Assembly (NCBI GenBank): GCA_037189985.1
Contig: JBBCJX010000031.1
Span: forward strand, 1-64,000
Source of the DNA: UBA2031 sp037189985
GTDB taxonomy: Bacteria > Pseudomonadota > Gammaproteobacteria > Pseudomonadales > Moraxellaceae
DNA length: 64,000 bases
Direction: 5' to 3'
Shown here: piece by piece, positions 26,358 through 35,076 of the stretch
Layout of the letters: each line of letters starts with the position of its first letter
How positions within the stretch are numbered: position 1 is the first letter of the stretch
Notes under the pieces: generated by a model
The model's input: only the letters and a program-made list of their open reading frames with translations
Told to the model about the DNA's origin: nothing
Database searches by the model: none
Program-made: the position numbers and the translations under genes

Positions 26358-26359
26358 GG

Positions 26360-26611
26360 CTACCCCCCGGTCACCGGCGGGAAAACAGCCAACTCGTCAT
26401 CCTCGTAGACACTGGTTGCACGGCTGACCAGCTCCTGGTTGATGGCCACCATCACCTGGTCACAGCCCAGCAACTCCTGCCAGATGCCACCCCGGGCCGC
26501 GAGCTGGTCCAGAATGTCCTGCACGCAAACTTCCCTCTCCGGCAGGGCCAGCGACTCCCGGTCCAGGCCAAGCTTTTCGCGGAACCTTGCAAAATAAAGA
26601 ATCGTGATCAT
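26360..26611 (-). CDS. moaD: molybdopterin synthase sulfur carrier subunit MoaD
   Basis: 83 residues, ubiquitin-like fold, ending in the essential double glycine (FPPVTGG). The N-terminus ITILYFARFREKLGL is typical. The C-terminal Gly carries the thiocarboxylate used by MoaE. It overlaps the moaC stop by 4 bases. Confidence 0.94.
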   Translation of the reverse strand: MITILYFARFREKLGLDRESLALPEREVCVQDILDQLAARGGIWQELLGCDQVMVAINQELVSRATSVYEDDELAVFPPVTGG

Positions 26612-27093
26612 AAAGCGTGGAAGTCTCCGGATTTGCCGCCTGTCTTTTCCAGCAGGCGGACGTTTTCTATCACCATGCCCTTGTCGACCGCCTTACACAT
26701 GTCATACAGCGTCAGCGCTGCCACGCTGGCCGCCGTCAGGGCCTCCATTTCCACACCGGTCTGGCCGGCAAGCTTGCAGGTGGCCATGATCCGTACCGTA
26801 TCCGGTGCCTCTGCCAGCAGTTCGACTTTCACGGAAGACAGTTGCAAGGGATGACAAAGCGGGATGAGGTCAGCCGTCTTTTTGGCAGCCTGTATGCCGG
26901 CAATACGGGCAACGGCGAACACGTCTCCCTTGGGCAAGCGTCCATCAGCAATCAGTGCCAGCGTCTGCGGCAGCATGCGGACTCTCGCCTCCGCCGACGC
27001 CGAGCGCTGTGTCACAGCCTTGTCAGTCACATCCACCATGCGGGCAGCGCCTTGTTCATCCAGATGGCTGAGGGAGGGTTTTTCGGTACTCAT
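26608..27093 (-). CDS. moaC: cyclic pyranopterin monophosphate synthase MoaC
   Basis: 161 residues. The signature PLCHPLQLSSVKVEL and GVEMEALTAASVAALTLYDMCKA are present. It acts after MoaA to form cPMP. First of the moaC-moaD-moaE operon, divergent from the NUDIX gene with a 55-base gap. moaA is not in the window. Confidence 0.96.
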   Translation of the reverse strand: MSTEKPSLSHLDEQGAARMVDVTDKAVTQRSASAEARVRMLPQTLALIADGRLPKGDVFAVARIAGIQAAKKTADLIPLCHPLQLSSVKVELLAEAPDTVRIMATCKLAGQTGVEMEALTAASVAALTLYDMCKAVDKGMVIENVRLLEKTGGKSGDFHAL

Positions 27094-27148
27094 GAAGAAC
27101 TCACTGCGCTAGGATTGCCGGCTTTCCGCATAGGCCGAGATTGAAAAA

Positions 27149-27601
27149 ATGGGCTGGGAGCCACATGTCACCGTTGCTGTCGTGATCGAGCAAGACGGGC
27201 GCTTTCTCGTCGTCGAAGAGAAAGCCGAGCTTGGCCGGGTAGTCTATAACCAGCCTGCCGGGCATGTCGAAAAAGGAGAAACCCTGGAGCAGGCTGCCGT
27301 GCGCGAGGCGCTGGAAGAGACGGGCTGGGATGTCAGCATCACCGGCTTTCTGGGCCTGTACGTCTATACGCCCCCTTTCAATCAGGACATCACCTACTAT
27401 CGGGCCTGCTTCCTTGCCCGAGGCACCCAGCATCATGCCGGTCGTGCCTTGGATGACGGCATCCTGCAGGCTGTCTGGCTGACCCGTGACGAGTTGGCCA
27501 ACAGTGAAAAACTGCGCAGCCCGCTGGTGCTGAAATGTGTGGACGATGCCATTGCCGGCCACAACTACCCGCGTGAACTGGTCCACGAACATCACGGCTG
27601 A
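27149..27601 (+). CDS. nudJ: NUDIX phosphatase, NudJ-like
   Basis: 150 residues. A perfect NUDIX box runs from Gly38 to Trp60, with Arg52-Glu53 and Glu56-Glu57 as the metal-binding core. The N-terminus PHVTVAVVIEQDGRFLVVEE matches NudJ, which hydrolyses nucleoside di- and triphosphates and hydroxymethylpyrimidine diphosphate. It heads the nudJ-mnmA-hflD-purB run, known in this order in E. coli and Pseudomonas. Confidence 0.88.
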   Translation: MGWEPHVTVAVVIEQDGRFLVVEEKAELGRVVYNQPAGHVEKGETLEQAAVREALEETGWDVSITGFLGLYVYTPPFNQDITYYRACFLARGTQHHAGRALDDGILQAVWLTRDELANSEKLRSPLVLKCVDDAIAGHNYPRELVHEHHG

Positions 27602-27634
27602 AGCATCTGCTTGCCATCACTGCCCGAGAGCTGC

Positions 27635-28729
27635 ATGAAAAACCCCGCTGAAACCCGTGTGATTGTCGGCATGTCCGGCGGAGTGGATTCCTCCGTCTCG
27701 GCCTGGCGGCTGCTGCAACAGGGCTATCAGGTGGAGGGCCTCTTCATGAAGAACTGGGAAGAGGACGACGGCACGGAATACTGCACGGCCCGGGAAGACC
27801 TAGCCGATGCCCAGGCCGTTTGCGATGCGCTCGGCATCCGGCTGCATACCGCCAACTTCGCCGCCGAGTACTGGGACCGCGTCTTCGAGCACTTCCTGGC
27901 CGAATACCAGGCCGGCCGCACGCCCAATCCGGACATCCTCTGCAACAAGGAAATCAAGTTCAAAGCCTTCCTGGATTACGCCGTGGTGCTGGGCGCCGAC
28001 TTCATTGCCACTGGCCACTATGTTCGTAAAGGCGACGATCCAGAGTGCGCCACCCTGCTGAAGGGGCTGGACCCGAACAAGGATCAGAGCTACTTCCTGC
28101 ATGCGGTCCATGGCCGGCAGATTGCGAAAACGCTGTTTCCCGTGGGGGATATCGAAAAACCCGAGGTGCGACGCATCGCCGCCGAACAGGGCTTCGTGAA
28201 CCATGCCAAGAAGGACTCCACCGGCATCTGCTTCATCGGCGAACGCCGTTTCAGCGATTTCCTCAAGCAGTACCTGCCCGCCCAGCCCGGCAACATCGAG
28301 ACCGACGAAGGCCGGGTGATCGGCACGCACCAGGGCCTCATGTATTACACGCTGGGCCAGCGCGGCGGGATCGGCATCGGTGGCCAGAAAGATGCTGCCG
28401 AGGCACCCTGGTACGTGGTGCAGAAAGACCTCGCCCGCAATGTGCTGGTGATCGGCCAGGGACATGAACACCCGCTGATGATGCAGCAATGCCTGCGCAC
28501 CCGGGCGGTGGACTGGGTGACGGACGAGCCGGCCCTGCCGCTGCGCTGCCACGCCAAGACCCGCTATCGCCAGCCCGACCAGCCCTGCACCCTCAGCCGC
28601 GATGCCACGGGCTACGTGGTGCACTTCGACGATGCGCAACGGGCCGTGACACCGGGCCAGTCCGTGGTGTTCTATCAGGGCGACGTTTGCTTGGGCGGTG
28701 GCGTGATCGAGGAAACCTGGAATCCATGA
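27635..28729 (+). CDS. mnmA: tRNA 2-thiouridylase MnmA
   Basis: 364 residues from the ATG at 27635, which follows a GAGAG site. The PP-loop SGGVDSS is at residues 14-20. The two catalytic cysteines are Cys103 (ILCNKEIKF) and Cys199 (STGICFIGER). It thiolates U34 of tRNA Lys, Glu and Gln using sulfur relayed through the Tus system. Its stop overlaps the hflD start by 4 bases. Confidence 0.97.
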   Translation: MKNPAETRVIVGMSGGVDSSVSAWRLLQQGYQVEGLFMKNWEEDDGTEYCTAREDLADAQAVCDALGIRLHTANFAAEYWDRVFEHFLAEYQAGRTPNPDILCNKEIKFKAFLDYAVVLGADFIATGHYVRKGDDPECATLLKGLDPNKDQSYFLHAVHGRQIAKTLFPVGDIEKPEVRRIAAEQGFVNHAKKDSTGICFIGERRFSDFLKQYLPAQPGNIETDEGRVIGTHQGLMYYTLGQRGGIGIGGQKDAAEAPWYVVQKDLARNVLVIGQGHEHPLMMQQCLRTRAVDWVTDEPALPLRCHAKTRYRQPDQPCTLSRDATGYVVHFDDAQRAVTPGQSVVFYQGDVCLGGGVIEETWNP

Positions 28730-29412
28730 GCCAATCCTTCCGCGCCAAGACGCTGGCCCTGGCCGGCATCTTCCAATCCGCCAGCCTGGCCGACAGCATC
28801 GCCTGGCGTGGCCACTGCGATCCAGTGGCCCTGGAAGCTTCCCTGCAAAGCCTGCTGGTGCCGGACAGTCCCGACAACACGCCGGCCAGTGTCTACGGCA
28901 CCGATCCCCGCCACCTGCGTGTCGGCCTGCAAGCGCTGGAGCAGGCGCTGGCCCCCCAACTGCGCCACCCCCACCCCCGCAAGACCGACATCCTGCGCTA
29001 CGCGTTCGCCCTCATCCATCTGGAGCGCAAGCTCGCCCGAACTCCCGCCACACAGACCGAGCTGAAACGCCGCCTGGAAATGGCCAACCGGCAGCATGCC
29101 TTCTTCCGAGACATCAAGGACCCCGGCATGCTGCGCAACCTGGCCGGCACCTATGTGGACACCATCGGCACCTTCAAGTTCCGCATCCAGGTCAAAGGCA
29201 GCCAGAAACAGCTCAAGACCAACGGCACGCCCGAACAGGTACGGGCCATCCTGCTCACCGGCATACGCGCCGCCTCACTCTGGCACCATGTCGGCGGACG
29301 GCGCTGGCACCTCGCCTTCATCCGGGGAAAGGTGTTGCGCGAGATACGGGAGATCATCAAGGAGTCCAACGGGCTGCTGGATCACGTCAGCCAACCCATG
29401 GATAAAGCCTAA
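28726..29412 (+). CDS. hflD: high frequency lysogenization protein HflD homologue
   Basis: 228 residues from the ATG that overlaps the mnmA stop. FRAKTLALAGIFQSASLADSIA and the LRYAFALIHLERKLA and GNLAGTYVDTIGTFKFRIQVKG-like segments match HflD. It is a mostly helical membrane-associated protein. In E. coli it binds the phage lambda CII protein; the normal job in the cell is not known. It comes between mnmA and purB as in related genomes. Confidence 0.93.
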   Translation: MSQSFRAKTLALAGIFQSASLADSIAWRGHCDPVALEASLQSLLVPDSPDNTPASVYGTDPRHLRVGLQALEQALAPQLRHPHPRKTDILRYAFALIHLERKLARTPATQTELKRRLEMANRQHAFFRDIKDPGMLRNLAGTYVDTIGTFKFRIQVKGSQKQLKTNGTPEQVRAILLTGIRAASLWHHVGGRRWHLAFIRGKVLREIREIIKESNGLLDHVSQPMDKA

Positions 29413-29472
29413 TCAATGAGTTATAAAACAAACTTAATGTTAACTTAAAGTCATTTCTCCTGGGATTTCTGC

Positions 29473-29501
29473 CTGATTTACCCTTCTTTTGCGTGTAAAA
29501 T
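29473..29501 (+). promoter_or_regulatory. candidate purB promoter
   Basis: CTGATT and TAAAAT with a 17-base spacer, inside the AT-rich hflD-purB gap and 56 bases before the purB ATG. Confidence 0.4.
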
Positions 29502-29556
29502 CGCGCCCTATTTTGTCGACAATCCGCTTTTGCCCTTATCCGGAACCCCAGCCGCC

Positions 29557-30939
29557 ATGTCCCTGAACTCCCTCACCGCCCTGACACCTCTGACCGCGTT
29601 GTCCCCCGTCGACGGCCGCTATGGCAGCAAGGTCGATGCCCTGCGCCCCATCTTCAGCGAATACGGCCTCATCCGTGCCCGCGTAGAAGTGGAGGTCCGC
29701 TGGCTGCAAAAGTTGGCGGCACATGAGGGTATTCCGGAGGTGCCGGCCTTCTCGGCGGAGACCAATACCTTCCTGGACAAGCTGGTCGCCGGGTTCTCCG
29801 AGACGGATGCCGAATGGATCAAGACCACCGAGCGCACCACCAACCACGACGTTAAGGCCGTGGAATACTTCCTCAAGGATCGCGTTGCCACGGTGCCGGA
29901 GTTGAACAAGGTCAGCGAGTTCATCCACTTCGCCTGCACCTCGGAAGACATCAACAACACCTCCCACGGCCTCATGCTGAAAGCCGGCCGTGAGGTGCTG
30001 CTGACAGAAATGAAGAAGGTGCTGGAGGCCATCAAGGCCTTGGCCCGTACCAATGCCGACCTGCCCATGCTGTCCCGCACCCATGGCCAGACCGCCTCCC
30101 CCACCACGCTGGGCAAGGAAATGGCCAACGTGGCCTACCGCCTGGAGCGGCAGATCCGGCAACTGGAGCAGGTGGAAATCCTGGGAAAGATCAACGGTGC
30201 CGTGGGCAACTACAACGCCCATCTGTCCGCCTACCCGCAGGTGGACTGGGAAGCCAATGCCAAAGCCTTTGTGGAATCACTGGGCCTGAGCTTCAATCCC
30301 TACACCACCCAGATCGAGCCGCATGATTACATAGCGGAATTCTTCGACGCGGTGAAGCGCTTCAACACCATCCTCATCGACTTCGACCGCGATGTCTGGG
30401 GCTACATCTCGCTCGGCTACTTCAAGCAGCGCCTCAAGGAAGGCGAAGTCGGCTCCTCCACCATGCCGCACAAGGTCAACCCCATCGACTTCGAGAACTC
30501 CGAAGGCAACCTGGGACTGGCCAACGCCATCCTCGGCCACCTCGCCGAGAAGCTGCCCATCTCCCGCTGGCAGCGCGACCTCACCGATTCCACCGTGCTG
30601 CGCAATCTCGGCGTCGGCCTTGCCCACAGCCTCATTGCCTACGAAGCCTCCCTGAAAGGCATCGGCAAGCTGGAGGTCAACGCCGGTCGCCTCGCCGAAG
30701 ATCTGGACAATGCCTGGGAAGTGCTGGCCGAACCCATCCAGACTGTGATGCGCCGCTACAGCATCGAAAAGCCCTATGAAAAGCTGAAGGCCCTGACCCG
30801 CGGCAAAGGCATCGACAAGGCCGCCCTGCAGACCTTCATCGAAACCCTGGAAATCCCGGAGTCGGCCAAGGCCGAATTGCGTGCCATGACACCGGGCAGC
30901 TATACCGGCAATGCGGCGGCACAGGCGAATAGGATTTGA
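29557..30939 (+). CDS. purB: adenylosuccinate lyase
   Basis: 460 residues from the ATG at 29557 (MSLNSLTAL). The fumarase/aspartase-superfamily signature GSSTMPHKVNPIDFEN is present, along with TTNHDVKAVEYFLK and SRTHGQTASPTTLGKEMA. It catalyses two steps of purine synthesis, SAICAR to AICAR and adenylosuccinate to AMP. The orphan gene that follows starts 3 bases after the stop. Confidence 0.98.
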   Translation: MSLNSLTALTPLTALSPVDGRYGSKVDALRPIFSEYGLIRARVEVEVRWLQKLAAHEGIPEVPAFSAETNTFLDKLVAGFSETDAEWIKTTERTTNHDVKAVEYFLKDRVATVPELNKVSEFIHFACTSEDINNTSHGLMLKAGREVLLTEMKKVLEAIKALARTNADLPMLSRTHGQTASPTTLGKEMANVAYRLERQIRQLEQVEILGKINGAVGNYNAHLSAYPQVDWEANAKAFVESLGLSFNPYTTQIEPHDYIAEFFDAVKRFNTILIDFDRDVWGYISLGYFKQRLKEGEVGSSTMPHKVNPIDFENSEGNLGLANAILGHLAEKLPISRWQRDLTDSTVLRNLGVGLAHSLIAYEASLKGIGKLEVNAGRLAEDLDNAWEVLAEPIQTVMRRYSIEKPYEKLKALTRGKGIDKAALQTFIETLEIPESAKAELRAMTPGSYTGNAAAQANRI

Positions 30940-30942
30940 TAC

Positions 30943-31521
30943 ATGAAAATCGAAAGGCTTCCAACAAGTGCCATTATTTTGTTAATGCTCGCAATACCCA
31001 AAGCCTATTCTGATGAGTGTGACAGCATATTTTCATCCATTAGGAAATCTTCGGGTATAGAGCTCTCAAAGGAATCCTGCTTTTGTGGAGCCTCGCTGAA
31101 GAAATTCCGAATCGGCAAGAATGATGAGCTCCCTGTCAAAGCCATTTGTAATCCTCAAGTATGGTTTCCAGAATGGGGACCGGCACTGAACGGCGAAATC
31201 GTCCAATATGGGGAGCAAACCCTGACAGGGGCATTGAAGTTTTCATTCAGCCCAGAGGCTGGCGACTTCATTCACTTCCGTATGAATTCTGGCAAAGAGC
31301 TCAAGTTCTATAACCCCGGCATGATTTATGAAGAACTTGGAATAAAACCTTCGCTTTACAAGTCTATTACCTCCTCCGACAAAGGAGCCTGTATGACGAC
31401 AAAAGCCAAACTAATCATCAAGCAAATTATCACATTCAACGGAGACGGTGATGGAAGTGGGCCAAACATTATTAGTTTCTCTCCGGCATCCATAGAGCCG
31501 TGGAAGTTATGCCGGAAATGA
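30943..31521 (+). CDS. hypothetical secreted protein
   Basis: 192 residues. I do not recognise the family. A signal peptide is likely (IERLPTSAIILLMLAIPKAYS, cleaved near SDECDS). The mature part contains five or six cysteines (ECD, SCFC, AIC, KGAC, LCRK), which suggests disulphides in the periplasm. It lies 3 bases after purB with an AGGA site inside the purB end, so it is probably read from the purB transcript. Its base composition is clearly more AT-rich than purB and roxA on either side, and a repeat pair follows, so it looks like a recent insertion. Confidence 0.72.
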   Translation: MKIERLPTSAIILLMLAIPKAYSDECDSIFSSIRKSSGIELSKESCFCGASLKKFRIGKNDELPVKAICNPQVWFPEWGPALNGEIVQYGEQTLTGALKFSFSPEAGDFIHFRMNSGKELKFYNPGMIYEELGIKPSLYKSITSSDKGACMTTKAKLIIKQIITFNGDGDGSGPNIISFSPASIEPWKLCRK

Positions 31522-31631
31522 CATAAAAACAGAAACAAAACTCTCTACAAGAAAATATCTGATGCCCTATGGGCCAGCCTTGGCAAATCCTGCTGCTCTC
31601 GCGCTTGCCTGGTTCCCGTGGAAAGCAAGCT

Positions 31632-31779
31632 TAGGTTGGGCTGACGAAGGAACCCAACAAATGCCGGTACGCCGCCCAACGCACCGTGAAAATACCCACA
31701 TGTTGTTTTCATGACACATTGAACCTTTCAAGGACATCGTGTTGGGCTTCGGCACATAGCGCCTCAACCCAACCTACAC
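31632..31779. repeat. pair of inverted REP-like palindromes
   Basis: The left unit (31632-31659) reads TAGGTTGGGCTG...GGAACCCAACA, and the right unit (31739-31779) ends CTCAACCCAACCTACA, so the two are inverted copies of each other about 80 bases apart. Each unit is itself a GTTGGG/CCCAAC stem-loop. Similar GTAGGTTGGG units are scattered in many proteobacterial genomes. The pair sits between the orphan gene and roxA and may act as an mRNA end. Confidence 0.7.
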
Positions 31780-31790
31780 AATCCCTTTTG

Positions 31791-32984
31791 ATGAAAACCA
31801 TGAACCCAAGCCAGCCTCTCCCCAACCTTGGCAACCTCACTGCCACCGAATTCCTGCGTGACTACTGGCAGAAAAAGCCCCTGCTGGTACGCAATGCCTT
31901 CCCGGAACTGGCCTATCGCCTGTCACCAGAAGACCTGATCGAACTGTCACAGGAAGAAGGCGTGGAAGCCCGCCTTGTCCTTGAGCACGGCAAGACTCCC
32001 TGGGAACTGCGCAAAGGCCCGTTCAACGCCAAGACCTTCAAGCAGTTGCCGCCAACGCACTGGACACTGCTGGTACAGGCCGTGGACCACTACCTGCCGG
32101 AACTGGCCGACTACCTCGACCACTTCAGTTTCATCCCCAACTGGCGCATCGACGACATCATGATTTCCTTCGCGCCCGAAGGTGGCTCGGTAGGCCCGCA
32201 CTATGACCAGTACGACGTCTTCCTCATCCAGGGTATCGGGCAACGCCGCTGGCAACTGGGCCAGCACTGCGATGAAAACACGCTCCGCGTGGAGGGCACG
32301 CTGTTGCGCATACTCCAAGAGATCGACACCAACTTCGACGAAATCCTGAATCCCGGTGACCTGCTTTATGTGCCCCCCGGGCTCGCGCATTACGGCGTGG
32401 CACAAAACGATTGCACTACCTACTCCATCGGCTTCCGGGCCCCGGTGCTGGGGCAGTTGCTGGACCGCCTGACCGAGGCCGCACTGGAAAGTCCCGCCAG
32501 CCAGCGACTCTTTGCCGATGCCGGCCGCCTGGCCGTCACACGTCCGGCGGCTCTCACCGCCAACGACATCGACAACCTGCGCCAGCAGATACTGCCGTTG
32601 CTGAATGACCCGGCACGTCTGGAAAAGGCACTGGCTGCCTTCCTCTCCGAACCCAAATACGACGACTACGAACCCCTGGGAACTGAACTCAGCCTGGACG
32701 ACATCCGTCACGCCATTACCGATGATCTCCCACTCCGGCGCGACCCAGCCTCACACATGGTCTATACCCTGACCGGTGAACTGCCCGCGGCACTGTTCAT
32801 CAATGGCCAGGAAGTCCCCTTTCCCACGCAGTTGGCGCCGCTTGTGCAGTTGCTCGCCGATACGCGCCTTATCACAGGTTCCACCCTGCGGCCGTGGCAG
32901 GATGACAACGACGCTCTGATCTGGCTGGCAGACCAACTGGCCATGGGCTATTGGTTCTTCGAGGACACCGAGGACGACGCATGA
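31791..32984 (+). CDS. roxA: ribosomal protein uL16 3-hydroxylase RoxA (YcfD-like)
   Basis: 397 residues from the ATG at 31791; an ATG 9 bases later is equally possible. JmjC/cupin-type 2-oxoglutarate oxygenase: the iron ligands are His137 and Asp139 (GPHYDQYDVF) and the distal His200 (YVPPGLAHYG). E. coli YcfD hydroxylates Arg81 of uL16. The C-terminal winged-helix-like part is present. The stop overlaps the next gene by 4 bases. Confidence 0.93.
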   Translation: MKTMNPSQPLPNLGNLTATEFLRDYWQKKPLLVRNAFPELAYRLSPEDLIELSQEEGVEARLVLEHGKTPWELRKGPFNAKTFKQLPPTHWTLLVQAVDHYLPELADYLDHFSFIPNWRIDDIMISFAPEGGSVGPHYDQYDVFLIQGIGQRRWQLGQHCDENTLRVEGTLLRILQEIDTNFDEILNPGDLLYVPPGLAHYGVAQNDCTTYSIGFRAPVLGQLLDRLTEAALESPASQRLFADAGRLAVTRPAALTANDIDNLRQQILPLLNDPARLEKALAAFLSEPKYDDYEPLGTELSLDDIRHAITDDLPLRRDPASHMVYTLTGELPAALFINGQEVPFPTQLAPLVQLLADTRLITGSTLRPWQDDNDALIWLADQLAMGYWFFEDTEDDA

Positions 32985-33526
32985 GCAGTGACGGCGAAAC
33001 TGGCGCGACATTCGAAGAGGCCCTGTCCGCCTTTCGGCTGGGCAACTCTGACAGCCTGCTGCGGCTGGATGGCCCCGCCGAGTTTTCCCGGGCCACGCAG
33101 GCCTTGCTGCAACAGGTCCGGCGCAAGCTTTACATTCTCTCCACCGACTTCGAGCCGGAACGCTACAACACGCAGGAATTTGCCGATGCACTGTCAGCGT
33201 TCGTACGGCGGAACCGTTATACACAGGCCCGTATCCTGATTGCCGATCCCGATGTAGCCGTACGCTGGGGGCACAAGGTGGTCAGCCTGTCCCGACGCCT
33301 GCACAGCCGTCTGTCCATCCGGCAACTGCATCAGGAAGACCTGCCACTGACCGAAGCCTGGATGCTGGCTGACGACATCGGCTTGCTGAAACGGGACAGC
33401 CTGGAGGCGCTGAAAGGCACCTTATCCGCCAAATCCATTCCCCATGCCCAACGGATGGCCCGGAGGTTTGACGAACTATGGGAACGCTCTCACGAAATTG
33501 CAGACTTCCGCATACTGGATATCTGA
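32981..33526 (+). CDS. DUF7931-like protein, possibly phospholipase-D-like fold
   Basis: 181 residues from the ATG that overlaps the roxA stop. The central block QVRRKLYILSTDFEPERYN, ARILIADPDVAVRWGHKV and the HSRLSIRQL segment resemble the C-terminal domain that I recall fused to a GNAT acetyltransferase in pseudomonads next to the roxA homologue. No GNAT part is present here. It lacks a clear HKD motif, so catalysis is doubtful. Function unknown; it is co-transcribed with roxA. Confidence 0.75.
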   Translation: MSSDGETGATFEEALSAFRLGNSDSLLRLDGPAEFSRATQALLQQVRRKLYILSTDFEPERYNTQEFADALSAFVRRNRYTQARILIADPDVAVRWGHKVVSLSRRLHSRLSIRQLHQEDLPLTEAWMLADDIGLLKRDSLEALKGTLSAKSIPHAQRMARRFDELWERSHEIADFRILDI

Positions 33527-34323
33527 AGCGCTATCTTGCTCATCTCGCCGTTGGCTTGCTGCTGGCGCTTTCACTGACCAAGGTACAGGCGGCTGAAGAA
33601 CTGCAGACGGAAATCATTGCCAGTCATCGCGCCAGTGAGCTGGTCAGCATTCTTGCCCCCATGGCTGCCCCTGAAGGCTCGGTCAGCGTCTATCAGGACC
33701 AGCTCATCATCCGTGCCATCCCCGCACGCCTGAAACTGATTCGCGACACACTGGCCACGCTGGACCGCCCTCTCAAGAACCTGCGTATCAGCGCGCGATA
33801 CCAGCAAACCGCAACCAGCCAGAGCCGGGATGCCGGCATCAACGGAAATGTCATCATCCAGAATGGCCACGTAGGTGGCAGCGCTCGTCTTCACGCTGAA
33901 GACCGTGACGACAGGCGACAAGAAAACAGCCAGTACAGCATCACGGCACTGGAGGGCTCCTCCGTACAGATCGCCACAGGACAGGACGTGCCCTATCTTT
34001 CCGTCATCAGCCAGAGACCGCGCCAGACCGTGCTGGGCAAGGAATACATTCCCGTGCAAAGCGGCATGTTCGTCACACCACAGCTACAGGCCGACGGCAA
34101 TGTCGTCCTCGAGATCAGCTTCCAGCAGGCTGATGGTGGACGGTCCGGCATTATCAACCGCGATGCCGTCACCAGCCGCGTCCTCCTGACCCCGGGTCAG
34201 TGGACCAGCCTCTCCCGCATCGACCAGAATCTCGACCAGCAGGGCAGCAATATCGGCCAGCGCTATCGCCAACAGCAGCAGAGCCAGAGCCCCCTGGAAA
34301 TCCGTATTGATGTTCTACCCTGA
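33478..34323 (+). CDS. secretin-domain (NolW-like) periplasmic protein
   Basis: 281 residues. N-terminal signal peptide (LAVGLLLALSLTKVQA). Residues about 45-100 resemble the short N-terminal secretin/NolW repeat (ASELVSILAPMAAPEGSVSVYQDQL). The rest resembles a truncated secretin-core strand pattern (GQDVPYLSV, GMFVTPQLQADGNVVLEISFQQ). It is far too short to form a full secretin pore. It overlaps the previous gene by 49 bases, so coupled translation is likely. A role in an envelope complex is plausible but unproven. Confidence 0.75.
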   Translation: MGTLSRNCRLPHTGYLKRYLAHLAVGLLLALSLTKVQAAEELQTEIIASHRASELVSILAPMAAPEGSVSVYQDQLIIRAIPARLKLIRDTLATLDRPLKNLRISARYQQTATSQSRDAGINGNVIIQNGHVGGSARLHAEDRDDRRQENSQYSITALEGSSVQIATGQDVPYLSVISQRPRQTVLGKEYIPVQSGMFVTPQLQADGNVVLEISFQQADGGRSGIINRDAVTSRVLLTPGQWTSLSRIDQNLDQQGSNIGQRYRQQQQSQSPLEIRIDVLP

Positions 34324-34341
34324 CTAGCACTGGACCCTGAC

Positions 34342-34917
34342 ATGACCAAACTACTCGCCTTTTCCGCCAGCACCCGCAAGGACTCCTTCAACAGCAAGCT
34401 GCTGCCCATTCTGGTGAGCGGAGCACGCCATGCCGGCGCCGATGTTACCGTGATCAATCTCGCGGACTACCCCATGCCGATCTATAACGGCGATGACGAA
34501 AGTGAAAACGGCATGCCCGCCTCCGCACAGACGCTGCTCACTCTCCTGAGCCAACACGATGGCCTGCTGATTGCCACACCGGAATACAACGGCTTTTTCC
34601 CGCCACTGCTCAAAAACACACTGGACTGGATGAGCCGTACCGACCCCTCAGGACAATCAGGGTTACGTCATTTCCAGGGAAAAGTAGCAGCCATATCCTC
34701 CGCATCACCCGGGGGCTTTGGTGGCGTACGATCATTGATGGCAACACGCCAATACCTGACCATCCTCGGCCTGACTGTCATCCCGGAACAAATCACTATC
34801 TCACGCGCACATACTGCCTTTAATGAAAAAGGCGAGTTGCAGGATGCAAGGCAACAGCAGCAGGCGACAGAAGTTGGTGCCCGACTTGCTGCTACGGCAA
34901 GGAAACTGGCTGGATAA
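34342..34917 (+). CDS. NADPH-dependent FMN reductase (ChrR/SsuE-like flavodoxin fold)
   Basis: 191 residues. The FMN-phosphate loop is SASTRKDSFN near the start, and the TPEYNGFFPPLLKNTLDWMSR motif is diagnostic for the NADPH-dependent FMN reductase family. It probably reduces quinones, azo dyes or chromate, or supplies FMNH2. It begins 18 bases after the secretin-like gene. Confidence 0.9.
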   Translation: MTKLLAFSASTRKDSFNSKLLPILVSGARHAGADVTVINLADYPMPIYNGDDESENGMPASAQTLLTLLSQHDGLLIATPEYNGFFPPLLKNTLDWMSRTDPSGQSGLRHFQGKVAAISSASPGGFGGVRSLMATRQYLTILGLTVIPEQITISRAHTAFNEKGELQDARQQQQATEVGARLAATARKLAG

Positions 34918-35039
34918 AAACCAGCCCAACTGCCTCAACTAAAACCACCACACCTCTCCTGCACGGCTTCACCAGACCGAAGGCCTATACCCCAGAGATA
35001 CCAAGCGGTTGTTTCCCTCGAGTTTGCAGAAAGCAAAAA

Positions 35040-35063
35040 GGCCAGTGATTTTCATCACTGGCC
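35040..35063. terminator. terminator after tRNA-Pro and the FMN reductase
   Basis: GGCCAGTGAT and ATCACTGGCC form a 10-base perfect stem with a 4-base loop and T-runs on both strands. Its main user is the minus-strand tRNA gene ending at 35077. Confidence 0.85.
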
Positions 35064-35076
35064 TTTTTCAAAATTT

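Noticed and set aside
31632..31779. CRISPR-like repeats
   Set aside because: Only two units, inverted and not regularly spaced; no cas genes are in the window.
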